From the NCBI GenBank assembly GCA_900074885.1, contig FJUW01000004.1, forward strand, positions 186,001 through 250,000: 64,000 bases of DNA, read 5' to 3'. Within the stretch, counting starts at the first letter, position 1; each line of letters starts with the position of its first letter. A program made the position numbers and the translations under genes. Below the pieces are notes generated by a model. It was not told the origin of the DNA and searched no databases. It saw only the letters and a program-made list of their open reading frames with translations. Positions 25,801-36,197 of the stretch are shown here, piece after piece. This stretch comes from Rhynchosporium graminicola. Lineage: Eukaryota; Ascomycota; Leotiomycetes; Helotiales; Ploettnerulaceae.

Positions 25801-26427
25801 CGTGTGTCGGGGAAGAAGGGCATCGGAGCCAGTTGCTAGGACGAGGATATCGTAGGGTACGATTTCACCTGAAGATGTGGAGACCGTCTTTTTCTCGATT
25901 TGAATTTCGGTAACTTTGGTATTGAGATGGTAGTTGAGAGATCCTTCTGGGACGGCGGAGTACTATGTCATGAATCAGCGATTTTTGTTGAATACTGTTT
26001 GAAGGCAGAAGCTTACCCATGACTTGGGGTTGAGATACAGATTCTCGACTTTTCGATGTTGGAAGAAACTCGTTAAGCCGACTCTGTTATAAGCTAGATG
26101 TGCTTCCTCTCCAATGACGATGATATCGTATTCTCGTCTCTTGGAATCCAATTTCATCAATTTCTCTCTAGACATCAAAAAGAGGTCAGCGCAATCTTTC
26201 TGTCAAACGATTCGATCATTCGGACTAAGCACTTACATGAAACTTATTCCCACCATTCCCAACCCTACGATCACGACTTTCTTTCTCGGTCCTCCATGGC
26301 TCTCGTTTTCTGATCCTTTGACACCATCGGGACCGCCTTCGATGGGTCCCCCGTTGATTTCCGTGGCAGGTACTTGTGGTTGCCAGTTCTCGGACATTGT
26401 GCTGTCCTCCAGACTGTGTGGACTCAT
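22870..26427 (-). CDS. niiA: Assimilatory nitrite reductase [NAD(P)H]
   Basis: Reduces nitrite to ammonium in the cytosol, the second step of nitrate assimilation. Exons on the minus strand: 26237-26427, 26017-26167, 23954-25962, 22870-23902, giving 1127 residues, normal for fungal NirB-NirD fusions. The start is the ATG at 26427; a second Met ten codons on is possible. Residues 55-60 form the GLGMVG dinucleotide fold; a second FAD/NAD fold contains [18 protein letters not shown]-like Fe-S segment has [11 protein letters not shown] and GTGCGGC. The siroheme/4Fe-4S cysteines are at about 733, 739, 773 and 777 (CVGSTWC and CVREC). The C-terminal Rieske-like NirD domain has CPH (about 991-993) and CPYH (about 1015-1018), so its ligands look complete. 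The third intron uses donor GTTCGT, chosen because it restores the family string NKDFGLIA. No nitrate reductase or nitrate transporter gene is nearby. Confidence 0.97.
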
Positions 26428-27698
26428 CTCCTCTTTTTCAATTCGGCAAGCGTATCATGAAACCGTGCAATAAGTGAAGTGTGTATGTGACTGATCAATG
26501 ATCAAGTACGTTAGTTCGTGCCTTCCTTTTCTGGGGCAGGCTTCCTACTTCTTCCTAGTGGTTGGACATAACAATAGACAGTCCAACGAACGGAATTGAG
26601 AAAAGTAACAAGACAGAAGCAGAAATGATTGAATGGGAAGAATACTTAGAAGTCCAAAAGACACGAGAGATAAACCCACCACCAATCTGGCCAATGCCTC
26701 TGTCAAAGGTATACCGATAGCTCAACACTGCATCTCCATGTTCCTAGCACATCTCGATGCCACCTCGAACAAATCCTCGGAAATCAGCCATCTTCCCACC
26801 ATCCTCCAATAAGATTGAACTCATTACCTTAACATCAACCAACCCCCTCCACACGGCCGGAGAAAGCAAGCACGACTTACTTATCTACAGGCGGATGCTG
26901 GTGAAGATTTATTTTTGCTTATCAGACCGAGGAAATGCTGAAGTTCGTCTGATAAGAGATTCTGATGTGAGATAAAGCATCCCTGTCGCGGCGATGATTG
27001 GTTGTCGATAGCGGCAGGGATTCTGATAGGAAGGCAGGCGAGGATTGATGGGGCGGGCGGAGAAGTGATGGAAATGCTCATATGAGATGGAGATGTGGGA
27101 GATGGAGATATAATATCTCGAGATGGGGTCGTGTGGATATTTGTGGAGAATGACCTGATTGGATGCAAAGCTACCGACGGCTTTTGATCATGCGGAAATT
27201 GAACGACATGTAATAGTCGGGCCATCCTCCCTAAACGTTTTCACCGGTATAGTATAGGTACTTTCGTCAGCAGGTATCCCTGAATCTCTATATGCTGCCG
27301 AAATCTCTTACTTAAACGATGTGTCGTGGAGTATTTTGATACTTAAAACATGAATATCGAGAATGTTTAAAGTACATAAAAGATTAGACGCCACTCAACA
27401 GATAAGTGATCATATTTCCGAACTGTCATCATTTAGGTACCTCATCAAAAAAAAAAAAAGCTTAGACTTATCATATCCTATAGAATACAAGAAACCAAAG
27501 AGTGATAAATGAGCAATCATGAAATTGCAAGGTTGAGAAGAAATACGTGTTAAAGACACAACCCTATCAGAACTCCAAATCCTCCAACGCTTTACCACGT
27601 CCCTATTTTTACACACTCGCCCAGCCCTATAGTCTATTTAAACACCAGAAAAAGAAGAAATGAACAAGGTATCATCACCAAAAACACAATCCTCTACC
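26428..27698. other. Nitrite reductase promoter region
   Basis: A 1.27-kb gap between the SREBP stop (27699) and the nitrite reductase start. It contains the GATA cluster listed separately, a poly-A run near 27450, and no supported gene. The open frames at 26757-27225 and 27410-27616 look like chance. Confidence 0.6.
26775..26956 (-). promoter_or_regulatory. GATA (AreA/NIT2-type) cluster with NirA/NIT4-like sites
   Basis: Three GATAAG cores lie within 77 bp: AGATAAG on the minus strand at 26880-26886, TGATAAG on the minus strand at 26918-26924 and TGATAAG on the plus strand at 26950-26956. They sit about 450-530 bp upstream of the nitrite reductase start. AreA/NIT2 factors act through closely spaced GATA pairs. 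A near-palindrome TCCTCGGA at 26775-26782 resembles the NIT4 site TCCGCGGA, and its reverse strand gives TTCCGAGG, one base from the NirA consensus CTCCGHGG. A CCGAGG half-site lies at 26927-26932, between two of the GATA cores. Binding is inferred from motif and context only. Confidence 0.55.
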
Positions 27699-30600
27699 CT
27701 AACAACCCGCTGCATCCCCCTCCTCGCTCATGCTCTCAAACCCCTCATCTACCAACCCAACACACCTTTTACTAATTCCCAAACACCTCTCCACCATGCC
27801 CATCTTAATGTCCCTCCCCAGCGCCCCCGAATCATCATGTTTTCCACCAATCCAGATCCTCAAGCCCCCAGCAAGCCTCTCCAAAGTACTCGAGCAAGAA
27901 TCCGCCACCAGCTTGTGTGAGTCAATTCTCTCCATGAGCTTGAACGCTGCAGTGAAGCCAAGGAGTGTGAGGTTGTTGACATTGGGGAATACGCTGCTGA
28001 TGATGCGGTGTGCTGTGACTGGGTTCGCGGGCGGTGGGAAGCGTTCCAGGTGAGCGATGGCCATGGCGCACCGGAGAGACATTTTGATGTCTGGGAGGCC
28101 GATGACGGATGTACTGGTGTGGATGAGACTTGAGGTTGCGGTATTGACGCCACTCTTCTCCAAGGGACCAAGAGCTTGGATTGACTCTGCGATGCTGGTT
28201 CCTCGTTTATCTTTCACCAAGACGGCACGAGCGATGAGGGCGCGGATCTGGGAGCTTGAACCTATCGGTGCGGTCTTGGTTGCCAGTGCGACGTCTTTGA
28301 TGATCAACTGTTGAGCGACAAGGTCGTCTTCCGCTGTTTGCAGACTTTTGGCGAGAGCGCGTTGGAGGACGAGACTCGAGTACCAGGCTGCGACAGCGTC
28401 GAGTGGGCTACGAATGGCAAAGTCGTCAACAACGCCATCCATACCATTACTGGAACCTTCGGCATTGTCGGTTGTTGGGAGGTTCCAGGCTAAATTATAT
28501 GCACGTTGGCCAATGCTGTCAACGAGGACGTCGTCGCATTCTTGCTCGAGTAGAGTAGCGAGATACTCTGGAAGCTCGTCTTCTTGATTCTCTTTAGTGC
28601 GAGACACCAACCTCTGCAGCTGCTTTGCCTCATTCCACTTCCAGCGGGCCATTTTGGCTGCTGCTTCGTGGAACATGTAGAATCCATTGAAACCTGCGTT
28701 GCCAACTTCCCATAGTAAGACGCGAATGTGTAAGGCTTTCAGCATAAGACGAGCTGGTGTATCGGGCAGGGTCCCTGAGGCAAGTAAAGTCAGGGTAAGT
28801 CGGCTCTTGCTAACCTCAACATCTCCCCCTGCTAGTTGAGCGTCGAGAGCGATTGTCCACGCCTTGACTCGAGCTGCTTCTTGTTGCGGAGTGATTCCGG
28901 TAAGATAGGTGTAGCCCTGGACGCCAATAACGTTCCTCATACTTAATTTAACCATCTTCAACAAAAGAGCTGCTGCTTCAAGAAAGAAGTTGTGACGAGG
29001 GACCCAAACACTCTGAATGGCAGTGAGCCATGCTTGTCGACGGACTTGGATAGACGAAGCCAGGGAAGGCGCCGCGGATAATGATGCGCCTTGAGTCTTC
29101 CCTTTGGCCTTAGGCTTAGCTGTGAAGAGAGATGGCAAGAAGACGTAAAGCACAGCTCCGATGACGAAAAATAGCTTCAAATATCCCAGAATCTTCGCTG
29201 CTGATAAGTGGTATCCGAGTGTGTCGATTTCCAATGATGAATGTAATGCTGAGCTGAGGGATCGCAGAAGCTGTACTGGAAGGGCAAATAGACCTCGAGC
29301 GCCAGGAGCATCTTGTTCTTGCTCGGCTTCGCTGAAACCTTCCATAATCATGAGACCTGCGAGGGATCCAACCATCAATTTTCCGAAGTATCCGTTATTC
29401 CATCCATTAGGACCCATTGCCTGTCGGTAATGCTCTTGGGGGACTGGGAAGGTTTCCTGGTTGATTGGACCTGTGAGTGTGAGCATTGGAGGAGCCGCAT
29501 CGATGTTGCCCCGAATCGATGGCGACATGCAAGATGTAACATACCTTGGAGCCTTCTAATCTCATCTGGACTTGGGATCATACCCTGCGGCTCAAGACCA
29601 CCAGGCGATGGACCAGGAGTGCTGTAGCTAGGGCTGAATTGGAATGGATTGTTCATTGGTGGTGCTGGATTGAAACCCATCGAGCCAGAGCGAAAGAGTG
29701 TCTCGAAAGCTGCCAGCCTTGCCTTTTGCTCTTCATTCTCATCTTGGAGTCGCTTGTTACGTTTCTCTAGGTGATTGATGTACTCGGTTGCTTTGCTCAA
29801 GACCTAGTGGCGAGTCAGTATCATTTCGAGAGCAGCGTTCAGTTCGTGTGGCAGCAAAACAGCATCTTCCTCGGCAATCCATACCATTGATAGAGGCCTA
29901 GACTGACGAAGCGGGAGGGTTAGACCGCCATAAGGAACGCTCAATTGAGTTTAGCTTTGATCATGATCCCTGGATGCTTTTCGGAGACTTCTCCGATTCC
30001 GAGTGCTAACACCAAGGAAATTAAGGACAACTTTTCATAACAGATTCGTGTAACCACGCAGACTGAAAACAGCGTAATAGAGTTGCCGGACTGTAGACAA
30101 GACAGACCAGTGGATAATTGCATTGTAGGGAACTTAACGAGCAAGCACAACTTACTGTAGCCTTATTCAACTTGTGTGCCGGCGTCAAGCCCTGTAATTC
30201 CTCTCTGTCATCCGCAGTATCTTCTCCCCTCGCACTCTTACTCATAATCCTCAGACTGGGCACACTATCCCGCAGCGCCGCAATCTTATCGTTCAGATTC
30301 GTGCGATACCTCTTCTCAATCATATTATGTGCCGTCTTCTTAACCGGCGGATTGGAATCATCTTCCTCCTCGTCATCTACATCTACAGATGATTTGCGCT
30401 TTCGGCTGCGATCGTTGGGTTCAGGAGACGACATGGAGTGGCTCTTCGTGCTCGTGGTAGAGTGAGGGCTATTGTGACTTCGGTATTGGAGATGTTGAGG
30501 CATGGCGATATTGCGCAGTTTCTCTTGCTGCGCTGGTGTGAGCGTGTTTAAAGTCGTGTATGGCGCAGGAGGTATCGGCTCGATCTTGGGCTCGACAGGA

Positions 30601-30818
30601 GGCTCCCAGCTGAGGGGTGTGGAATAGAGGCCGCCGTCGTAAGGAGGAGTTTCTTGGTCCCAATTGGCGGGAAAGAGGGGGTCGTCGTCCAGCGCCAGCG
30701 TATCTGTAAACGCCACGGGATCGTTGAAGCTGCTGAGGGTATCGAAGCCTGTCGAGTTGCCAGAGAAGGCAGATGGATCGAAGGGTTCTCTGGCGCTGGA
30801 GCTGAAGCTGGAGGCCAT
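27699..30818 (-). CDS. srbA/sre1-like: SREBP-type membrane-bound bHLH transcription factor
   Basis: An ER-anchored transcription factor that, after cleavage, activates sterol, hypoxia and (in Aspergillus) iron-related genes. Exons on the minus strand: 30156-30818, 29545-29803, 27699-29470, giving 897 residues. The ATG at 30818 (MASSFSSS) is preferred over the longer open frame, whose extension is a translated GTGCG microsatellite. The basic helix includes [15 protein letters not shown] with the SREBP-specific tyrosine. The first intron falls in helix 2 (LNKAT / VLSKATEYI) and is unusually long at 352 bp; the second is 74 bp. A leucine-rich coil follows ([19 protein letters not shown]). Two membrane segments lie at about residues 335-353 and 400-423, as in fungal Sre1/SrbA, followed by the DUF2014-type C-terminal region. 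Length is a little below A. fumigatus SrbA. Confidence 0.93.
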
Positions 30819-30870
30819 TTCTGGCTCGTCGTCACTGACGGTGACGGGAGTGCGGTGAAGTGCTTTCGCT

Positions 30871-30940
30871 GTGCGGTGCGGTGCGGTGCGGTGCGGTGCG
30901 GTGCGGTGCGGTGCTGTGCGGTGCGGTGCTGTGCTGTGGG
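30871..30940. repeat. (GTGCG)n microsatellite in SREBP 5' leader
   Basis: Eight perfect GTGCG units (30871-30910) are followed by imperfect GTGCT/GTGCG/GTGGG units to 30940. The tract lies 53-122 bp upstream of the proposed SREBP start codon, so it is probably in the 5' untranslated region (read as CGCAC repeats in the mRNA). Confidence 0.9.
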
Positions 30941-31300
30941 TGAGAAGTGCTGTCAGGGAACTGGGAAGATGAGCTGACAATCTGAAGGCATGAGCCTGCA
31001 CGAAGTACGGAATGGGACGATGGAGACAAGGATAAATCACGCGATGGGATGGGATAGGAGAGGTTTGTATGAAGTGTTTTGTATTACAAGCTAGGTAAGT
31101 TGGACTGAGCAAATCGCATGCTGAATGTCAGAATGAGTTATCGTACGATGTTGTCTCTCCCATAATGGACAAGTCCTCCGGGGACCAATAAGCGCCGGCA
31201 GAATGGCCTAGCCCAGCCCCAGCCCCACACCCGAGTGGAGTGTGGAGTGGGGGGGCCAGGAAGAGGAAAGCGCTCGGCCGGGAGGAAAAGTCTAGCCTAG

Positions 31301-31338
31301 CCTTGCCTTGCCTTGCCTTGCCTTGCCTTGCCTTGCCT
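31301..31338. repeat. (CCTTG)7 microsatellite
   Basis: Seven CCTTG units in a row followed by CCT, preceded by related CCTAG units, in the SREBP/esterase intergenic region. It is a second pentamer repeat about 360 bp from the GTGCG tract. Confidence 0.9.
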
Positions 31339-31434
31339 CCCTCCTGGTCTTGTTCTTGTACTGTCCTGTAGAACGATCAAGGCGCGCGCCCTGCCATGCC
31401 CTTGTCCTTCTCTCCAGGTCATGAGTGGTGAGTC

Positions 31435-31444
31435 GTCACGTGAC
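31435..31444. promoter_or_regulatory. GTCACGTGAC palindromic E-box
   Basis: A perfect 10-bp palindrome containing CACGTG, about 620 bp upstream of the SREBP start. E-boxes of this form are bound by fungal bHLH factors (Cbf1-type) and can be bound by SREBPs, so autoregulation is conceivable. Similar TCACGTGA octamers recur elsewhere, for example at 36353-36360. Confidence 0.3.
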
Positions 31445-32135
31445 GGATGGGATTAAGATTCATTCCTTCGAAGGCATCCGGTCCAGCTTCTGTCTGACTG
31501 GAGCGGGCCAACTCTATGTTTATCTATGCTTATAGGGAGGGACTATACCTAGGGACATAAGGTAAAGAAATCTGAAGGAACCATCCGCATCGGCGAGTTC
31601 CTGCTTGCCTACCCAGCTATGCAGGTATCCTGCCTGCTAAGGTTCTGTTCGACAACAACCTCATTCTCACTTCCGGACTTCCGGGACGTTCAGGTCGCAG
31701 GTCGCAGGTTGCACAATGATGCCTGAACATGGCATGATTCTGGTTCTCTAGATCAATTTGACCAACTTGACCAAGTAGATCGCACGAGGAGATTGAAGAT
31801 ATCTCAACTCTCATCTGCTCAATCAAAGCATCTCTTTCAAACAAACGTGTCCAGTTCAATGCAGGTATTGGAGGTTCATGAACTCTTGAGATATTGAATG
31901 TTTCCTCGTTTGAAACGGGGGTATTCTGAGGTAGTCGTATTCTTTACATCAATTGAACAGTAGAGTTCTTATGCGCTTAGAAAAAGAAACCGGGAAGCAT
32001 CATGGCAATTTGATCTTAACACTTTAATGCTTTGGAAATTGTAAACCTGATATTTACATAGCGTCCGCTACTAGATAGTAGACTCTCCTCTAGAACCAGT
32101 CGCGAAAAGGTGGGTGGGGTAGCTCAAATGTAATC

Positions 32136-32239
32136 TTATCAGATCCTTCCTAGATAAGATCTAAATCTAAGAGTCCCAAAACTGTCAAATCAATCATCAA
32201 GAATCCAACGTTTACTGTGGGGTTTGTAAGTTATCAGAT
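32136..32239 (-). promoter_or_regulatory. Two iron-responsive GATA motifs (SreA-type)
   Basis: TTATCAGAT occurs at 32136-32144 and again at 32231-32239. Read on the minus strand each is ATCTGATAA, an exact match to ATCWGATAA, the extended site bound by iron-sensing GATA repressors (SreA/Sre1/Urbs1 group). A further GATAAG lies at 32153-32158. The pair sits 280-380 bp upstream of the siderophore-esterase-like start codon, which makes iron repression of that gene plausible. Confidence 0.5.
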
Positions 32240-32517
32240 CAGATAGCGTATGCAGGAACATATACGGGCCTTGGCGACCCCTCCTCCTTCACCGATTTCG
32301 CAGCCAACCGTGAAATTGGTAGAAGTCTTTTTTTTACTTACGAAATCTTCTCTTAGCAGCAGGTAGCAAACTACCTACCTATCATTGCTGTGTCGCGACC
32401 GAATTGCAGCTACTCGTTCGTAAACCACATCATACTGTTAACCAGTTCATGAAGCAACTCTGGTCGGTATTTCTCAGATCTGTGAGATCCTCGAGACAGG
32501 GAAAACTATTCAACAAT

Positions 32518-33502
32518 ATGGCCAAAGCAACTCCTTGTACCCCGAAGCACACTGCTCAATGGGACGTCACAGCCTCCGAAGGGATGAAGTATCGGATCAT
32601 GATCTCCTACCCCTTATCATGGAAAATTGATCCGGAGGGGGACTTCTCCGGAAAGAAAGCCAACGTGATGTACATCATCCCATCCCCCATCCTCCCGAAA
32701 ACTTCTCTGCACTTACAACACTAATAAACTCGTCAATAGCTACCTTACCGACGGCAATGCCTTCTTCCACAGCACCATGTCCGCCGTGTGGCGAAGAGCC
32801 TGTTGCAGCCCATCCGCTCCAGATGTAATAGTCGTAGGCATCGGCTACCAGATGGACCCCGACACAGTTTGGGTCTGGGACTCTCAACGCCGAATCGACC
32901 TCACTCCTCCCTGCGAAATGGGAGAATGGCCACTCGGACACGACGGGACACCCCGCCCAACACCTTACGGAGGGGCAGACAAATTCCTGGATTACATCCA
33001 AGACGAATTAAAACCCTTCATCAAAAAGCAAGCTCTGCCGAATGTGACCTTCGAGGAGGAGACATTGTGGGGACACTCGTATGGAGGGTTGTTTGCGCTG
33101 CATGCGCTGTTTACGCGAAGTGATATGTTTGATGTTTATGTGGCTGTCAGTGCGTCTATCGAGTGGAATAGTCAGTACATTATTGAGGAGGAGACGAAGT
33201 GGTTGGAAGCGGGGGAGAAAGAAGGTGCGAATACGAAAGGGAGGAAACTGGCGCTCTTGTGGGGAGGCAATGAACAGGATGCTGTGAGGGGAAAGTTGCA
33301 GACTGATGAGCAGTGGGAGACGAGGAAGAAGATCGCGGAGATATCGAGGCAGAAGGATTATGCTGTTGAGATGTACAAGAGGCTGGAGAAGAGTGGTAGG
33401 TTTGAGAAATTGGGGATGAAGGAGTATCCAGGAGAGGATCATGTTAGTGTTACGGGGTGTGCGATTGAAGGTGGTGTCACGTTTAGTCAAGGGCAGTTTT
33501 GA
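32518..33502 (+). CDS. Siderophore esterase-like alpha/beta hydrolase (IroE/EstB-like)
   Basis: Probably hydrolyses ester bonds of a siderophore such as a fusarinine after uptake, releasing iron inside the cell. Exons 32518-32669 and 32740-33502 give 304 residues. The donor GTACAT at 32670 was chosen because it restores ANVIYLTDGNAFF, the beta-strand and oxyanion region of IroE-like esterases. The nucleophile elbow is GHSYGG, and a His likely to complete the triad is in YPGEDHVSV near the C-terminus. There is no signal peptide, consistent with a cytosolic enzyme. It is transcribed divergently from the SREBP gene. A related esterase with another substrate is the main alternative. Confidence 0.8.
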
Positions 33503-34119
33503 CCGTGAAATGGTTTTGAGCTGAGTGGACTTGGGGCGGTGCGGGAGATGCTACTGAGAAGTCGCTGACAGCATGCGGGGAGGGAACACTGCCAAGCTAC
33601 GGAGGATGACCCCTCGACTTATTTTGCTCGCTTATTCCTGAATTTGTTTGTCTCGGGTTTGTTGACACAATATTCTGAAATAGACTGTTATGACATTTCT
33701 AATCTTTTGTCATTGTCGTCGAAAGCGCCCTTTTGAGCAATGAGATCAATGAGAGCTGACAACAGCTTTACTTGTACCAACCTTAAAACCGTTATCTTGT
33801 CTTCTAGCGCAGTCTTCTGGTGGTTAGCTTCTTGATAGTTTCGAAAATTATCCCGAGCCAACGTCATGATTTGACAGTTCCCGAGCAAACTGTTGCATAA
33901 ATAAGGTTTACGAAGCCTGTTGTAGCTTTGATTGACCTGTAAGGGACCCTGGAATCATCCGCGTGACTTTCATTACTCCTGGAACTTCAACATGATATGA
34001 AAAGTACGTGAAGTTGGAATAAAGTACTTCGTTAGGCCTATTATTCAATTCACGTGGGTTATCTCCCATGATTTAACCTCGGCGGTGTAGGCTGTAGGCA
34101 ATCGCTTGCACTTTACAAG
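33503..34119. other. Intergenic region
   Basis: 617 bp between the esterase-like gene and the carboxylesterase gene. I see no gene or repeat; the 66-codon minus frame at 33688-33888 is not supported. Confidence 0.6.
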
Positions 34120-36197
34120 ATGAAGCTCTCAATCGTCATTGTATTGGCAACAGCCACTCTTGTCGCCTTATACAGCCCACGACCTCGACAATCGACAAAC
34201 CTACAAGTCGATCTCGGCTACTCAATCTACGAAGGCTTTTACAACGAACTCAGCGGAGTCAACGAATGGCAGGGTATCCGCTTCGCAGCTCCTCCCATCG
34301 GCAACCTGCGCTGGCAAGCCCCTCAGCCTCCAATTTTCAATCGAAGCACAATCATCCAAGCCAGCGGCATCCCGGATCAATGTCCACAATCCCCCGCCAA
34401 TGTCGGTACTGGTAATTATATTACCGAGAACAATGGACCTTCAGTCTCTGAAGACTGTCTCTTTCTCGATGTGTTTGCTCCAGTAGGTGACATCCAAAAT
34501 CTACCCGTCCTAGTCTGGATTCACGGCGGCGGGTACGGCCTAGGAAACGGCCGCCAAGATCTAGCACCAGCAATTCGAGCGAACGATGATAGTTTCATTG
34601 GGGTTAGTATCCAGTATCGGCTCGGTGCATTTGGATTTCTGTCATCTGATGAGGTAAATCGTTTCGGTGTGCCAAATGCTGGACTCAGAGATCAGACGTT
34701 TGCTTTGCAGTGGGTACAGAGCTATATCCATCTTTTTGGTGGGAATGCAAGTCGGGTTACGATTATGGGCGTGAGTGCTGGTGCTGGGAGTGTTATGTTG
34801 CAAGCTATGGCTTATGGAGGGACGATGGGGACATCTCTGTTTACGAATGTAGGAGAAGTCTACCTATCATTCCGGTATTTAACAGCTAAAACTCTGAAAG
34901 GCTATCGCAGCATCGCCTTACCTCCCAATGCAATACAATTACAACGACTGGATCCCAAGCCAAAGCTACTACGCCTTCGCTGCAGCCGCAGGCTGTTTGT
35001 CCGGTTCCGCTTATGGCAGTCCAGCTGGTGTCAAGTCACCATTCAAATGTCTAGTCGAGAAAGATACAGCGATGCTGCAAAATGCAAGTGCGTCGATCTC
35101 TGCCTCAGGGACTTGGGGTTCTTTGGGTTTCTTGCCTGTGACAGATGGCAAGTTCATTCAGCAGCGTCCGAGCGCCCAATTACAGAAGAAGCAGGTTAAT
35201 GGGCTGAGAGTCATGTCTGGAGTAGGTCCTCTCTCGAGAAACCCTGATCTTTGAGGAAGGACAGAAGTAACAATCATAGAATGTTGCTTTGGAAGCAGCA
35301 GGCTTCGTCCCACAGAATATTACAACAGAAGACGCACTCATTTCTTGGATGAGAGTCGTTTTCCCACTATTCACCGACGATGACATTTCGAAAGTCTTGC
35401 GTTACTATCCGAATAGCGATGCTTCAGATAGTACGAGTGCGGTTGGCTACGCAACATCAGGATACACAGGTGCGACAGCTATTAACGTGAGCTCCATCGC
35501 AACTGGTCATCAACAACGAGCAAATGTGGGTATTCCAACTTCTCACGTGTATTTGCAGTTTGATGGTGTAAAAGACTGATATAAGACCAGAATATTTATG
35601 CCGAAACGACATTCGTGTGTCCTTCGTACTGGCTCACAGAAGCATATACGAGCAATGGTCGCGAGGGATGGAAGTATCAATACTCCGTCCCTCCCGCCAT
35701 ACACGGCATGGATCTATCAGGCTATTTCGGACCCGGCTCCCCTCAACAAGGACCTGATTTCATCAAAGCATTCATGAGTAACTCATCCCGTGCTTCTATT
35801 ACACTGTTATACCACTATGAGTAGCCTACTAACAACCCCAGCCATCTTCGTCAATTTCATAACCATCAACAACCCCTCGATTCCCTCCTCCATCGCATCC
35901 GGAAATTCCTCCTCTGACTCCTCCCCCACTCCATCGTCTTCCGAAGACACTGACTCCATGTTCAACTGGCCAGCCTACACCAGCGGCCAGCCCCTCATGC
36001 TGAACCTCAACGAGACAGGAGGAGAAGAGTACACCGCTGTAGGCATCACGTTTAATGGGACGCCGATCAGTGTTACGCAAGCTAGGAACCCGGGATTGAA
36101 AAATAACTTCACGCTTGTGGATGCTCATAGTTGGGAGGGTGGCAGAGGAGTCAGGTGTGATTTCTGGAGAAGTGTGGGGGAGAGTGTACCGGAATAG
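34120..36197 (+). CDS. Secreted type B carboxylesterase/lipase
   Basis: An extracellular alpha/beta hydrolase that cleaves carboxylic esters; substrate unknown. Exons 34120-34848, 34901-35221, 35280-35525, 35591-35777 and 35842-36197 give 612 residues, usual for the family. The N-terminus MKLSIVIVLATATLVAL is a signal sequence. Family landmarks are EWQGIRFAAPP, SEDCLFLDVFAP, VWIHGGGYG (oxyanion hole), the nucleophile elbow GVSAGAG with Ser at about 219, SPYLPMQYNYND, AETTFVCPSYWL, and IHGMDLSGYFG with the likely catalytic His. All four introns (52-65 bp) have GT-AG ends and keep frame. A Ser/Asp-rich insert lies in the last exon. It follows another hydrolase gene in the same direction, but the two are unrelated in family. 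Confidence 0.9.

Larger units (their letters stand above)
30819..32517. other. Shared divergent promoter region (SREBP / esterase)
   Basis: A 1.7-kb region between divergently transcribed genes. It holds two pentamer microsatellites, a GTCACGTGAC palindrome and two iron-type GATA motifs, all listed separately. The 80-codon frame at 31617-31859 is not supported as a gene. Confidence 0.6.

Noticed and set aside
30819..31112. N-terminal extension of the SREBP frame
   Set aside because: The extra residues are mostly translated GTGCG microsatellite (HRTAP repeats) and follow no SREBP pattern; the ATG at 30818 is a better start.
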